In this document: positions 32,761-44,769 of the stretch, one piece after another
Layout of the letters: each line of letters begins with the position of its first letter
Position numbering within the stretch: the first letter of the stretch is position 1
DNA from: Plumapathes pennacea
Lineage: Eukaryota; Cnidaria; Anthozoa; Antipatharia; Myriopathidae
DNA length: 64,000 nucleotides
Direction: 5' to 3'
NCBI GenBank assembly: GCA_964036295.1
Contig: OZ038468.1
Span: 2,724,501 to 2,788,500, forward strand
Translations under genes and position numbers: made by a program
The notes under the pieces: model-generated
What the model was told of the DNA's origin: nothing
Database searches by the model: none
Seen by the model: only the letters and a program-made list of their open reading frames with translations

Positions 32761-33989
32761 CAAATGTGGCACGATGTAAGAGTTTCTGATTTTTGCTCTT
32801 GTTAAAACACTTACATTTAAGCTTGGTACACGATATAAGAGTTTCTGATTTTGCTCTTGTTAAAACACTTACATTTAAGTTTGGTGCACGATATAAGAGC
32901 TTTTTATTTTCTTCTTCTGTTGGCACTTAAACAAGTTTGCGCCTGTGAAAATGGTGAGCCCTTTTTGGTAAAACCATTGTTTTATGGTCAAAAGCATTAA
33001 CAATTGCGACTGTGAAAATGGTAAGCCCTTTTTGGTAAAACCATTATTTCATGGTCAAAACCTTTAAAAACTGTGCGTGTAAAAATGATGAACCCTTTTG
33101 GTGGAAACCATTATTTTATGCTAAAAACCATTAAAAATTGTGCGTGTAAAAATGATGAACCCTTTTGGTGGAAACCATTATTTTATGGTCAAAAGCATTA
33201 AGTAATGATTTTACCAAAGGGCCTTAGTGCTTAGGAATGTACGACTTTTAATGGTTTTGACCATTATATAATGATTTCACAAGAGTGGTTTTTCGGTTTT
33301 GAAGGTACAATTTTTAATATGGTTTTGACCATTAAGTAATGATTTCACCAAAGGGGCTTATTGTTTATGAATGTACGACTTTTAATGGTTTTGACCATTA
33401 TATAATGATTTCAGCAGAGGGGCTTTTCGTTTTTGAAGGTACAATTTTTAATGTTTTGACCATTATATAATGATTTCACCAGAGGGGCTTTTCGCTTTTG
33501 AAGGTACAATTTTTAATGGTTTTGACCATTAAGTAATGATTTCACCAAAAGGCCTCATTGTTTAGGAATGTACGACTTTTAATGGTTGTGACCATTAAAC
33601 AATTATTTGACCAGAGGGGAGCATCGCTTTCGAAGGTATAATTTTTCATGGCTTTGACCATTAAGTAGTGATTTCACCAAAGGGCCTTATTGTTTAGGAA
33701 TGTACAGTGATTAATGGTTTTGACCATTAAGTAATGATTTTGTAGCAAGAGTGTATCATTTTGAGAGACTTAAAATATTTCTGACCATTGAATAATGATT
33801 TCACTAGGGTGATTCATCATATGGTTTTGACCATTAAATAATGATTTCACCAGAGGGAGCATCGTTTTTGAAGGTACAAATTCTAATGAAATAATGAAAC
33901 ATTTAAACTTTGCTTAAGCATATTAAAAACTCTTAAAGAAGGCCTTAAATTCTATATACTAAATTCTTAACCTCCTAAATCGTGCCAGG
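32761..33989. mobile_element. Foldback transposon private to unit 3, 9-bp flanking repeat
   Basis: The insertion interrupts a sequence that is continuous in units 1, 2 and 4 (gtaactacttttagg). tacttttag is found on both sides (32,752-32,760 and 33,990-33,998). Near both ends lies the inverted word tggcacgat / atcgtgcca. The left part has three 60-base repeats (acgatrtaagagtttctgat). The rest is more than ten copies of a small palindrome, aatggttttgaccatt, spaced 60-120 bases. The copies lie in opposite orientations in the left and right halves. There is no coding capacity. A 9-bp target duplication fits Mutator/Merlin-type elements (inference). Confidence 0.75.
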
Positions 33990-34364
33990 TACTTTTAGGA
34001 GACATGGAGTACACTGGAATTTAATTAGATCCCGACACAAAATTTTACGTGAGTTCGCAAATTACACAACTACTTTAATTCGAGAAAGCAGAAGTCACTG
34101 ACTAATATGGCGTTAAAAAACGTTATTTTTATATTTCTGATATGGCTGGGTTCCTATTTCTATTCTGGGATTAACGTAATTTTCAAACTGCTGTTCTAAA
34201 TGCTTTATCGTTAAATTGAAGCCGCACAAAAATAGCATAGTTAGTCAACCTTGTGTAACCAAACAAAAGTCACGCGATCACGTCATGGTCTAAAAAAAAA
34301 GTCACGCTATCACGCTATCTCGCCACTGTAGCGACAGTCCTGCAATCTCTTGATTTGAAAAACA

Positions 34365-34409
34365 ATGGAGACGAAGCAAGTTATTATGCGGAGAATATGT
34401 TGTTTTAGA
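34365..34409 (+). pseudogene. Relic TRIM start / upstream ORF, copy 3
   Basis: Same METKQVIMRRICCF-stop frame, 247 bases upstream of TRIM copy 3. Confidence 0.7.
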
Positions 34410-34611
34410 ACCCTTGGTTGATTACTAAGCTGCGTGAGGTTAACCTAGAAATTTCACCACAACAGATCCATTGTTCATCAGATTAATTACTAACCAAAAA
34501 TCACGCGACGGTCTAGTAAGCATTGTTGTCTGAAGAATATGACAATAACCAATGACAGTTCAGTGAGGTAATCAATCTTCATATCACATTGCAATCTCGT
34601 GACTTGGAAAC

Positions 34612-36825
34612 ATGGAGGTGAAACAATTGTTTGATATCTTGAGGAAGGAAGCTGAGTGCTCCTTCTGCATTCACCCAGTCAACAAACCGAAGACTTTGCC
34701 ATGTCTGCACAGCTTTTGCCTCGACTGTCTCAACAAATACGCGGCCACCAGAAGACGACAAGGACACACAACATTCGACTGCCCCGAGTGTTTGGCCACG
34801 TTCCAGTTGCCCGACGACGACAAGTGCGATGCCTTTCAGACAGCTTTCCACAAAAACCGACTGCTTGATATTCTGGCGCTGGACAAGAGCGGTACAGACC
34901 AGCAGAAAAACTGCGACAATTGTGACGAAAACGTCGCTGCAAGTTCTTACTGCTTCGAGTGCCAAACATTCCTGTGCGAAACTTGTCTCGACAAGCACAA
35001 TGGCATAAAGGTCACAAGAGCTCATCGCCAGGCGCCACTGCAGAATTTACAAACTGCCGACATTGAAGCATTCATTAAAAGACCCGTGCTGTGTGACAAA
35101 GAGTTCCATGAGAAAGAACCACTGGAGTACTACTGTGAAGACTGCCGAGTTTGTATCTGTCACAAGTGCACAGTGGTTGGGCACAAGAAACATTCGATGC
35201 TTGATATTCCAGGCATTGCTAAACAGCACAAAAGGCAGATTATTAAAGATGTGGAGCAGATGAAGTCCAGAGTTTCAGAGTGTAAAGAGAAAATTGAAGA
35301 AAGCCAGAAGAAATTTGAAAGCGTCGAACAACAAATAGAAGAAGCTCGACATAAAGCACAAGCAACGGTGGAAGAACTGATACGAGATTTGAAAGAACAC
35401 GAGGCCAATATCATGAGAGAACTGGATGAGGTCCACCAGACACAACAACAAGCTCATTTGGTGGAACTCAAGAACTTTGAGCTAAGTTTGACTCAACTCA
35501 ACAGCACTATTAAGTTCTCCGAGGCCATTATGACAAGAAACACGGGACCGGAAATTGTTCAAACGAAAGAGGGTATCGCTCAACACTGTGATGAACTGGT
35601 GAAAGGTCAGAATTTTACACCAAACAAACCTTTCCGCGTGGGTTTGGTAAAGAATGACGAGTTATGTCAAACCGTGCGCCAGTCAGCCCTGGGGCGAGTT
35701 GTTGTGAGCTTTACTGACCCTCCACGCTCATTGGCTGAAGGGAACGGTTTACAAGAAGCAGAGTGTGGAGAGAGAGCCGAGTTTACAGTCGTCACAAAAG
35801 ATGCTGAAGGACAACAGTGTTATGAGAAGCGTGACCAAGTCACAGTCCACATACAAACAGCCGCACAAGAAGAACTTGAGGTAAAGATTGAAGACAAGAG
35901 AGGTGGGACATACCACGTGACTTACTTTCCACAGAGACACAAACAGCATCACGTGGTGATTAACGTGAATGGAGAACCGCTGACTGGTAGTCCATGGAAT
36001 GTTAAAGTGACCCCACATCGGTACCAGGCCATCTCATCATTTGGTTCAGAAGGAACTGGGAAAGGACAGTTTGATGATCTCTGCGGAATATCTGTGAGCA
36101 GCACTGGGAACATCGCTGTGACTGATTTAAACAACAACAGAGTGCAAGTGTTCAACTCAGATGGAGAATTCCTGAGAGAGTTTGGTCAGGAAAGACTGAA
36201 GTGGCCTATATCTGTAGCATACACCAGTGCTGATCACATCATTGTGTTGGATGGACTTGTACGCCGGCAGACTTTGATGTTTACAGAAATTGAAACATTC
36301 CTCAGACGGTTCGGTTCTGTCCATCTCAAACGTCCCACTAATGTCTCTGTCACAAATGATGGCCACGTTATCATGTGTGACGTGGGGGACAAGTTTGTCA
36401 AGGTCCTCTCCCCTGACGGGGAAGAGTTGATCCAGTCCTTCAGCGTCCCGGACTGCAGTGCAATCCCAAGGTATGCAGTGTATTACAAAGAGAAGTTCTT
36501 TGTGTTGTACTGGAATGGAAACTGCATCAAGGTGTTTGACGTGAACGGAAAATATCTTCATGATATTGGCGGCAAGGGGACTGGGGACGGACAGCTTCAG
36601 GAACCACGTGGTGTTGCTATCGACAAGTTCGGTGACTTACTTGTTGTTGATAGACTAAACCACAGACTGCAGGTGTTCACAACTGAGGGAGAGTTTGTCT
36701 CCAAGACAGGAGGTCACGGCACAGGACTTGGTCAGTTTATCAGGCCTGCAGACGTAGCAGTGTCCAAGGATGGTCACGTGTATGTCACAGACACTGGAAA
36801 CAACAGCGTTCGAATCTTAATTTAA
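34612..36825 (+). CDS. TRIM-NHL E3 ubiquitin ligase, copy 3 (intact)
   Basis: 737 codons, single exon, the same architecture as copy 1: RING with all eight zinc ligands, two B-boxes, coiled coil, filamin domain (to GSPWNVKVTP) and six NHL repeats ending NNSVRILI. Differences from the other copies cluster in the NHL part: GQFDDLCGI, TDLNNNRVQV, ERLKWPISV, LDGLVRRQTLMFTEIETF, SVPDCSAIPRY, QEPRG and GQFIRPADV. The N-terminal 300 residues are almost unchanged. A likely catalytic E3 role is family knowledge, and its targets are unknown. Confidence 0.95.
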   Translation: MEVKQLFDILRKEAECSFCIHPVNKPKTLPCLHSFCLDCLNKYAATRRRQGHTTFDCPECLATFQLPDDDKCDAFQTAFHKNRLLDILALDKSGTDQQKNCDNCDENVAASSYCFECQTFLCETCLDKHNGIKVTRAHRQAPLQNLQTADIEAFIKRPVLCDKEFHEKEPLEYYCEDCRVCICHKCTVVGHKKHSMLDIPGIAKQHKRQIIKDVEQMKSRVSECKEKIEESQKKFESVEQQIEEARHKAQATVEELIRDLKEHEANIMRELDEVHQTQQQAHLVELKNFELSLTQLNSTIKFSEAIMTRNTGPEIVQTKEGIAQHCDELVKGQNFTPNKPFRVGLVKNDELCQTVRQSALGRVVVSFTDPPRSLAEGNGLQEAECGERAEFTVVTKDAEGQQCYEKRDQVTVHIQTAAQEELEVKIEDKRGGTYHVTYFPQRHKQHHVVINVNGEPLTGSPWNVKVTPHRYQAISSFGSEGTGKGQFDDLCGISVSSTGNIAVTDLNNNRVQVFNSDGEFLREFGQERLKWPISVAYTSADHIIVLDGLVRRQTLMFTEIETFLRRFGSVHLKRPTNVSVTNDGHVIMCDVGDKFVKVLSPDGEELIQSFSVPDCSAIPRYAVYYKEKFFVLYWNGNCIKVFDVNGKYLHDIGGKGTGDGQLQEPRGVAIDKFGDLLVVDRLNHRLQVFTTEGEFVSKTGGHGTGLGQFIRPADVAVSKDGHVYVTDTGNNSVRILI

Positions 36826-37892
36826 GTGCCACGCGCCAAACATGAGTTGAATTGTTTCGGTTATTGAATTTTCCTGGTTAGTAAAATTGTTGTGTCCCTG
36901 TCGCTTGTTTTTCCCTATGATGACGTGTATCAGTTGAAAATGAGTCTTAGGAGTGTCCAGAGTGTCCAGCTAAAACAAACTCTCGTGAATCATTTGAACC
37001 TGTTTAAAGTTGAATTAATATTTGATAGTTGATTAACGCATTTAAAGATGTTACGAGGGTTTTCGCTGTATGAATCAATATTTCACTAATTCTATGATTT
37101 ATTAATAGTTTCTTCTTTATATTTGCGTACGGATAATAATGAGGAGAAACCTAGACAAACCTTTATTACCATATTCATTTTGTAGCCTGCGCCGTTAGCA
37201 AATATATTTCGTATCAGAGAGCATGCGCCGGTAAACTATTATGGTTTGTAGTATGCTTTCTCCACTTATGGTCAACTTAGCAACGTTATATTTGAAAAAA
37301 AAAATGCCCTAACATAAGTGGAATAAAAACCTTTGAACAGCACAGCGAGACAAGCGCAAAGAAACCTCGCGGACTGATAACTGATGCGGCGAACCAATCA
37401 GAGCGCGCGATTTCACCGGAAGTTGTTCTAGCCATATAATAACATATATTATTCCTATGAATTGATCTGTTCTTACTTGATATCCTTCTTTGACTGTAAG
37501 ATAATGATGTAGGAATAACCCTAACGGCAGTTAATGAGATATCTTCACATGAGAGATTCCGATTTTCATTAGCAATGAAATGCGTCTTCAATATTCTGAT
37601 TAAAAGCAAGGCAAAATGACAACATAGGAGACTAAAATGAGTTGCGACAGACTGTGGGCATGTTGCTATAAACAACCTGCGATTTAGTTCTGCTATTTAG
37701 CCGTGCCACCGCAACATTTTAGGAGAAGATCCCATGTTCACTGGAATAGCCATCTCTAACCACAGGACTCATAATTCCTAAAATAAAGCGGCTAAACAAA
37801 TCCTCGCGAAGAAAAATTTAGTGCCACAGGTAATGCTCGCTTGTTGTTTTTGAACAAAATTTGTCTATTTAGCAAGTATATCTTACCTGGAT
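36826..37892. other. Shared non-coding 3' region of unit 3
   Basis: Counterpart of 28,169-29,300, with the usual aataaa words and no gene. Confidence 0.6.
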
Positions 37893-38293
37893 TTACCATT
37901 TATCACCAGTTAATCAGAGAATTAAACGTAAAAAATAACCCGGCCTTCGCTCGATATTTCCTGATGGCAAAAAACAAGTTCGACGAGCTGGTCGGCCGAG
38001 TCGCCACACAAATACAGAGGTTTAACACAATAATGAGGGCGTCAATAAGTCCTGTGACGTGAGTGTTGCGCGAAAAATCGACCGCGAGGGTGTTACACGA
38101 AGCAACTTCAACAAAATTCGGGCAACATTGTTGCATGCGTTTGAAGGCCATTCAAAAACTTTTAACATGTTGCCGCAACGAAGATTGCGTTAAAAATCGT
38201 CCGGCGCGCCATGTTACACTATGACGATTTTTAGCGCAACATTGTTGCGCTAAAAATCGTCGTTAAAAATCGTCTCGTGTAACATCACCTTAA
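37893..38293 (+). mobile_element. PIF/Harbinger transposase relic, unit 3 only
   Basis: A 50-residue stretch (YHQLIRELNVKNNPAFARYF then LMAKNKFDELVGRVATQIQR and FNTIMRASISP) matches the known N-terminal part of HARBI1-like transposases, where the pattern is YH.LV.EL..D...F..YFRM....FD.LL..V...I......R..I.P. It is in frame from about 37,895 to 38,062. The 3' end is a typical element edge (gtctcgtgtaacatcacc). No catalytic core is present. It replaces the left part of the TIR element and its 5' flank seen in units 1, 2 and 4. Confidence 0.7.
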
Positions 38294-40424
38294 CAAGCGT
38301 ACTTCGGTTCTTTAGAAATGTGCGCGTTACCACAGTAACAAGTAGAATGCTCATATTTCTCGTTCACATTCATTTAAAGTATGCTCAAAGTGCACTTGAG
38401 ACGTACTTTAAAGCTCTAGTGTGAACCCACTCAACATCCCAAGTGTTTATATAAGGCTCCGGTCGCACTCGTAACTTTGACGACACTTATATCAACATTT
38501 GCATCATTTAAAGTGCAAACAGTGCTTATCACCAGAAACATATGTCAGCAAGTTGCTACCAAATATTGAAGAAGCCGTCGTATTGCTCTCATTGCTGAGT
38601 TATTATCGACTAAACTTCCTAGTGCGACCGGGCCCTAAGATAACAAAAACATGGAAACACGTGTTATATTAATTATATAAAATAACTAACTATAAACGTC
38701 TGTAAGAACACAAAACCATGTCTCTGTACTTTCTTTGTACTTTTTTTATATTTTTAACCAATCAGAACGCTCGTAATATCATAGTTTTTTTTATAACACA
38801 ATTAATAAAATATCTATGATGCTACGCACGCTCTGATTGGTTAACGATACATACAAGGCTCGTGTAGTTGTTGTATGAAAGCAATACAACACGCTTTCAT
38901 CTCTTGGTACTCTTATGTTAAACACTTAGGACTTTTGGGTAAATACTCCGCGAAGTGCTTACGTGGCCCTTTAAAGACACGAAAAAAAAAAAAAAAAAAA
39001 ATCGCTCGTGCCCAACCGCTTCCCCTCCCCTCCTAAAATAAACGTCACAAATAAATGCAAAACTGACGCAAAATTTAAGTTGACGTGTGACACGTTGAGT
39101 TATAACCAAGCAGCACTAATCAATCAAAATGCGCGTAATATCTATTATTACACGACTTCACATTTTCGAGTGCAAATACGGGCCAAAATGAGTGCAAAGA
39201 TGTTTTGTGCCGCCGTGCTGGGAATCAAAGTGCCATCGAATATTGGAACTTTACACTAAAAAGCTTCCGTTTTAAAGCTTGCCAGCTAGTTTTGTTATTC
39301 ATTTAGGATAACATGGCAAATATTGTCTTGAATAACTTCCTGTTGTTATGCGGGGGATATAAGGAACCAATCAGTTCACTTTTACTGTCAGTTGCTGCTA
39401 AGGTGTGGTTCAGGCGCTTAAAAGGTAGACAATATAATTCAGTAGAATTAAAGCTTAAAAATATGTACTTACTCAAGGCTTTTCTTTTTGTAACAAACAT
39501 ACCCAAAACTCTTTGCTTTTTTATTTGTTTCTTCCATTGGAGTGTACCTCACAGCGACATCGTAATATATTATCAATGTACCTTTTTGTTTGTGAGATTC
39601 TAAACCCTGGGATTTGGAATTTGGGTAGGGGGGTTCCGCTGACTTTATAAAACCCTGACTCTATTCAAGACACAAAAATGGAAATTTTGCTACCCTATCT
39701 AAGACAAAGTGCTCTAATTTGATACTCTGTTCAAGACTAAGTTTAGACAAGTTAGCCTGCGTTGCACGCGTTTCCACTGGAGCATACGAAGAAATCGCGC
39801 GAAAATGGCGAGAGCAAAAATGTGGTTGAGGGGGGAGGGGAAGAGGAGAAAATCTTCGGAAAATAACCCTGTTTAAGACACGAAAATGTAAAATTTGATA
39901 CCCTGTTTAAGACAGAAGACCCTGAAAATGATACCCTATCCGGCGGAACGTCCCTATATATAAGAAATATATGGGAGTACCCACCCCCTTCCCGGGATTC
40001 TACAGCTTTCAACTTTCAGCTTTCAAGCGTGCAACTTTTAGAAAATCTGATTCCTGACAAACATAACAGTCTTTTATAATACCTCTGTGAGTACCTCTGG
40101 TCTTAGTTCCAAGTTGTTTTAAACTCGCGTAAATATGTTGCTTATTTCGCGCCCATTCCGGTTCGAGCCGCTCTGGCTCAGATCTAAGCTTGACTGAAAA
40201 TACTGACCAGACTTCCCTAGCACCGGTTCAAAGGAAACTTCAGCGCCAAATGATTTACACCTCATGCACACACGTAAAGGTCTTCCATCATAATTGACAG
40301 GAGCACTTCGTTAAAATCTCCCCATCGTAAGAATTTAAACCATCGATATAGGGAAATATCTCAGCTTTGTAGGTGTAAGGAGCCGTATGCTGCGCTTTTA
40401 GACGAGAAATTGTGCCATTTAAGT
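38294..40424. other. Shared non-coding 3' region of unit 3 (second part)
   Basis: This includes the right end of the TIR element (to 38,432) and then the counterpart of 20,927-22,894. About 0.4 kb present at 21,960-22,320 in unit 1 is missing near 39,450. A dispersed repeat is inserted at 39,603-39,998. Confidence 0.6.
39603..39998. mobile_element. Dispersed element with repeated ccctatntaagac words, unit 3 only
   Basis: Edges ccctgggatttggaatttgg ... tatatgggagtacccacccc. The inside repeats 'ataccctgtttaagaca'-type units. It is related in plan to the elements at 9,058 and 11,222. In units 1 and 2 the flanking text ('gtttgtgagttt..', 'attctacagctttcaa') is continuous, so this copy inserted after the units formed. 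Confidence 0.75.
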
Positions 40425-40563
40425 GCGACTACCTACCTTTAGTACATCTATATTCTTCTTGTTCAGTGAGTGTTGCGCATAATCTGTTGACCTGTAGTTG
40501 AAGTGCGGTGTAGTGGAACGGCCATCGTTCTGTTCATACTGAGGTTGGGTGATACTATAAAAC
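40425..40563 (-). pseudogene. Decayed PRCC exon, copy 3
   Basis: Third copy of the decayed exon, with the same lesions as at 22,895 and 32,255. Confidence 0.7.
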
Positions 40564-40646
40564 ATGAGACAAAACTAATAAATACTGTTAAAAGAATTGA
40601 AAACATTGAATAGCGTACTCTATATTTAAGGTGATCCATTATAGTA

Positions 40647-40780
<134 letters not shown>

Positions 40781-42317
40781 AATAATGATAATTCCATTGT
40801 TTTGCATTGCACATCTTTTCTACACGGTCAGACAGTAGCCGTGTACTGTGGGCAGGTGTTGTAGATCAACGGCAATTCCCCGCTTTATACCAAGAGTTTG
40901 TACACATATGTAAAGTATATACACGACATCTCCCCCGATGTCATGTGTTAATCTTCCGCGCATACCAGTCTGTCTCATCTCTCACGAAATCACGTAACTT
41001 TTCCCGTGCTTTTTAAATTAATCCCTAGTCAATAGGTACTGCCAACTCCAGTCACCTCATGCCAACTTTGTGAGTTGGCTCGAGTTGGCCAGTTGACATG
41101 AATTGACTCGAGTTTGCTCATATTTTATCAAGCTCAAAAATTTAGCCAAGTCAAGCAAAGGTCAACGCAAGGTGATTGCGTCATCTTTTGTTGTTGCATA
41201 TGAATGGTTTACTTGCGGCTTAGTTTGAGTTGGTTTGGCCACCAGCGCGCAAGTTCGGTGATTTGCAAACTTGGCTGGAGAGTGGCAGTACCATTTGGTC
41301 AGGGCTTAATTTTAAAGAGCTAGTTAAAATCATCGTGGCAATGGTTGAATTAAAAGTATGTATCACTGTAATGAGATTCATTTTGGTTGATTTTTAAAAT
41401 TCAACTAATAAACTGGCCCAAGTATGTACTGTACAGGAAACCGCGTTTGAATTCAGTGCAAAAAAAGCATCAAACACAAAAACACAAAAGTTTAAACACT
41501 TTGACAAAAAGAAAAGTTTCATATGGCTAAACTATCGCACTTTAAAATCGACTATAATTGTCATTGTCAATGGCTTGTCACCATTTTGTTTTATTTATTT
41601 ATTTATCAGAATCAAAGTTAGGATGATTCAATTTCGGCCAAAACGTATATAGTCAAAGCTATCTTCTTTAGCAAAGCAACGAGAAATTAGATAGACAAGC
41701 AGTTTACAACGATGACGCTAGCGTACAATAAAAGAAAAGCCGGAATTTACTTCACCAACAACTTAATACAAAATCATATTTGTACAAATGAAATTCAAAC
41801 TTGTTATTTAATGGAAAGTATCAGCAGATTAGAGACATTCAATCCATATAAATCTTAGTTAAGCATGGAATTGAAGAGGTCAATGCTTTGATACTGTAGG
41901 AATAAGTTAGATGGGTGTAAGAGTCGAGGACAGGTAACTACTTTTAGGACATATGGAGTACATTGGAATTTAATTAGATCCCGACACAAAATTTTACGTG
42001 AGTACGCAAATTACACAACTACTCTAATTTGAGAAAGCAGAAGTCATTGACTAATATGGCGTTAAAAAACGTTATTTTTATATTTCTGACATGGCTGGGT
42101 TCCTATTTCTATTCTGGGATTAACGTAATTTTCAAACTGCTGTTCTAAATGCTTTATCGTTAAATTGAAGCCGCACAAAAATAGCATAGTTAGTCAACCT
42201 TGTGTAACCAAGCAAAAGTCACGCGATCACGTCATGGTCTAAAATAAAAGAGAGTCACGCTATCACGCTATCTCGCCACTGTAGCGACAGTCCTGCAATC
42301 TCTTGATTTGAAAAACA

Positions 42318-42362
42318 ATGGAGACGAAGCAAGTTATTATGCGGAGAATATGTTGTTTTAGA
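42318..42362 (+). pseudogene. Relic TRIM start / upstream ORF, copy 4
   Basis: Same METKQVIMRRICCF-stop frame, 247 bases upstream of TRIM copy 4. Confidence 0.7.
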
Positions 42363-42564
42363 ACCCTTGGTTGATTACTAAGCTGCGTGAGGTTAACCTA
42401 GAAACTTCACCACAACAGATCCATTGTTCATCAGATTAATTACTAACCAAAATTCACGCGACGGTCTAATAAGCATTGTTGTCTGAAGAATATGATAATA
42501 ACCAATGACAGTTCAGTGAGGAAATCAATCTTCATATCACATTGCAATCTCGTGACTTGGAAAC

Positions 42565-44769
42565 ATGGAGGTGAAGCAATTGTTTGATATCTTGAGGAAG
42601 GAAGCCGAGTGCTCCTTCTGCATTCACCCAGTCAACAAACCCAAAACTTTGCCATGTCTGCACAGCTTTTGCCTCGACTGTCTCAACAAATACGCGGCCA
42701 CCAGAAGACGACAAGGACACACAACATTCGACTGCCCCGAGTGTTTGGCCACGTTCCAGTTGCCCGACAACGACAAGTTCGATGCCTTTCAGACAGCTTT
42801 CCACAAAAACCGACTGCTTGATATTCTGGCGCTGGACAAGAGCGGTACAGACCAGCAGAAAAACTGCGACAATTGTGACGAAAACGTCGCTGCAAGTTCT
42901 TACTGCTTCGAGTGCCAAACATTCCTGTGCGAAACTTGTCTCGACAAGCACAATGGCATAAAGGTCACAAGAGCTCATCGCCAGGCGTCACTGCAGAATT
43001 TACAAACTGCCGACATTGAAGCACTCATTAAAAGACCCGTGCTGTGTGACAAAGAGTTCCATGAGAAAGAACCACTGGAGTACTACTGTGAAGACTGCCG
43101 AGTTTGTATCTGTCACAAGTGCACAGTGGTTGGGCACAAGAAACATTCGATGCTTGATATTCCAGGCATTGCTAAACAGCACAAAAGGCAGATTATTGAA
43201 GATGTGGAGCAGATGAAGTCCAGAGTTACAGAGTGTAAAGAGAAAATTGAAGAAAGCAAGAAGAAATTTGAAAGAATCGAACAACAAATAGAAGAGGCTC
43301 GACACAAAGCACAAGCAACGGTGGAAGAACTGATACGAGATTTGAAAGAACACGAGGCAAACATCATGAGAGAACTGGACGAGGTCCACCAGACACAACG
43401 ACAAGCTCATTTGGCGGATCTAGAGAACTTTGAACTGAATTTGACTCAACTCAACAGCGCTATTGAGTACTCCGAGGCCATTATGACAAGAAACACGGGA
43501 CCGGAAATTGTTCAGACGAAAGAGGGTATCGCTGAACGCTGTGATGAACTGGTGAAAGGTCAGAATTTTACACCAAACAAACCTTTCCGTGTGGGTTTGG
43601 TAAAGAATGACGAGTTGTGTCAGACCGTGCGCCAGTCAGCCCTGGGGCGAGTTGTTGTGAGCTTGACTGATCCTTCACGCTCAGTGGCTGAAGGCAAAGG
43701 TTTACAAGAAGCAGAGTGTGGAGAGAGAGCCGAGTTTACAGTCGTCACAAAAGATGCTGAAGGACAACAGTGTTATGAGAAGCGTGACCAAGTTACAGTC
43801 CACATTCAAACAGCCGCACAAGAAGAACTTGAGGTAAAGATTGAAGATGAGCAAGATGGAACATATCACGTGACTTACGTGTCACAGAGACACGGCCAGC
43901 ATCACGTGATGACAAACGTGAATGGACAACCGCTGACTGGTAGTCCATGGAATGTTAAAGTGACCCCACATCAGTACCAGGCCATCTCGTCATTTGGTTC
44001 AGAAGGAACTGGGAAAGGACAGTTTGATGATCTCTGCGGAATATCTGTGAGCAGCACTGGGAACATCGCTGTGGCTGATCATAACAACAACAGAGTGCAA
44101 GTGTTCAACTCAGATGGAGAATTCCTGAGAGAGTTTGGTCGGGGAAGACTGAAGGCGCCTGTATCTGTAGCATACACCAGTGCTGATCGCATCATTGCGG
44201 TGGATGTTTTAAATGAGCAGGCTTTGATGTATACAGAAAGTGGAGAATTCCTCAGACAGTTCGGTTCTGTCCATCTCAAACGTCCCATTGATGTCTCTGT
44301 CACAAATGATGGCCACGTTATTGTATGTGATGTGGAGGACAAGTTTGTCAAGGTCCTCTCCCCTGACGGGGAAAAGTTGATCCAGTTCTTCAGCGGCCCG
44401 GGCTGCAGTCCAACACTAGGGTACGCAGTTTATTACAAAGAGAAGTTCTTTGTGTCGTACTGGAATGGAAACTGCATCAAAGTGTTTGACGTGAACGGAA
44501 AATATCTTCATGATATTGGCGGCAAGGGGACTGGGGACGGGCAGCTTCAGAAACCACGTGGTGTTGCTATCGACAAGTTCGGTGACATACTTGTTGTTGA
44601 TGGTGCAAACCACAGACTGCAGGTGTTCACAACTGAGGGAGAGTTTGTCTCCAAAACAGGAGGTCCAGGCACAGGACTTGGTCAGTTCACCAATCCTGAA
44701 GGCGTAGCATGTCCAAGGATGGTCACGTGTATGTCACAGACGCTGAAAACCACCGCGTACAAATCTTAA
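42565..44769 (+). CDS. TRIM-NHL E3 ubiquitin ligase, copy 4 (altered C-terminus)
   Basis: 734 codons. RING, two B-boxes, coiled coil, filamin domain and NHL repeats 1-5 are as in the other copies. At 44,709-44,710 one g is missing (ggcgtagcatgtcc against ggcgtagcagtgtcc). The last 20 or so residues become CPRMVTCMSQTLKTTAYKS instead of the conserved VSKDGHVYVT..N.RVQILI. The underlying DNA still encodes HVYVTDAENHRVQILI in the other frame. Loss of the last strands of blade six should unsettle closure of the propeller, so the product may be misfolded. It could also be a sequencing or assembly error. Its propeller-loop variants include ADHNNNRVQV, GRLKAPVSV, VDVLNEQALMY and SGPGCSPTLGY. Confidence 0.9.
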   Translation: MEVKQLFDILRKEAECSFCIHPVNKPKTLPCLHSFCLDCLNKYAATRRRQGHTTFDCPECLATFQLPDNDKFDAFQTAFHKNRLLDILALDKSGTDQQKNCDNCDENVAASSYCFECQTFLCETCLDKHNGIKVTRAHRQASLQNLQTADIEALIKRPVLCDKEFHEKEPLEYYCEDCRVCICHKCTVVGHKKHSMLDIPGIAKQHKRQIIEDVEQMKSRVTECKEKIEESKKKFERIEQQIEEARHKAQATVEELIRDLKEHEANIMRELDEVHQTQRQAHLADLENFELNLTQLNSAIEYSEAIMTRNTGPEIVQTKEGIAERCDELVKGQNFTPNKPFRVGLVKNDELCQTVRQSALGRVVVSLTDPSRSVAEGKGLQEAECGERAEFTVVTKDAEGQQCYEKRDQVTVHIQTAAQEELEVKIEDEQDGTYHVTYVSQRHGQHHVMTNVNGQPLTGSPWNVKVTPHQYQAISSFGSEGTGKGQFDDLCGISVSSTGNIAVADHNNNRVQVFNSDGEFLREFGRGRLKAPVSVAYTSADRIIAVDVLNEQALMYTESGEFLRQFGSVHLKRPIDVSVTNDGHVIVCDVEDKFVKVLSPDGEKLIQFFSGPGCSPTLGYAVYYKEKFFVSYWNGNCIKVFDVNGKYLHDIGGKGTGDGQLQKPRGVAIDKFGDILVVDGANHRLQVFTTEGEFVSKTGGPGTGLGQFTNPEGVACPRMVTCMSQTLKTTAYKS

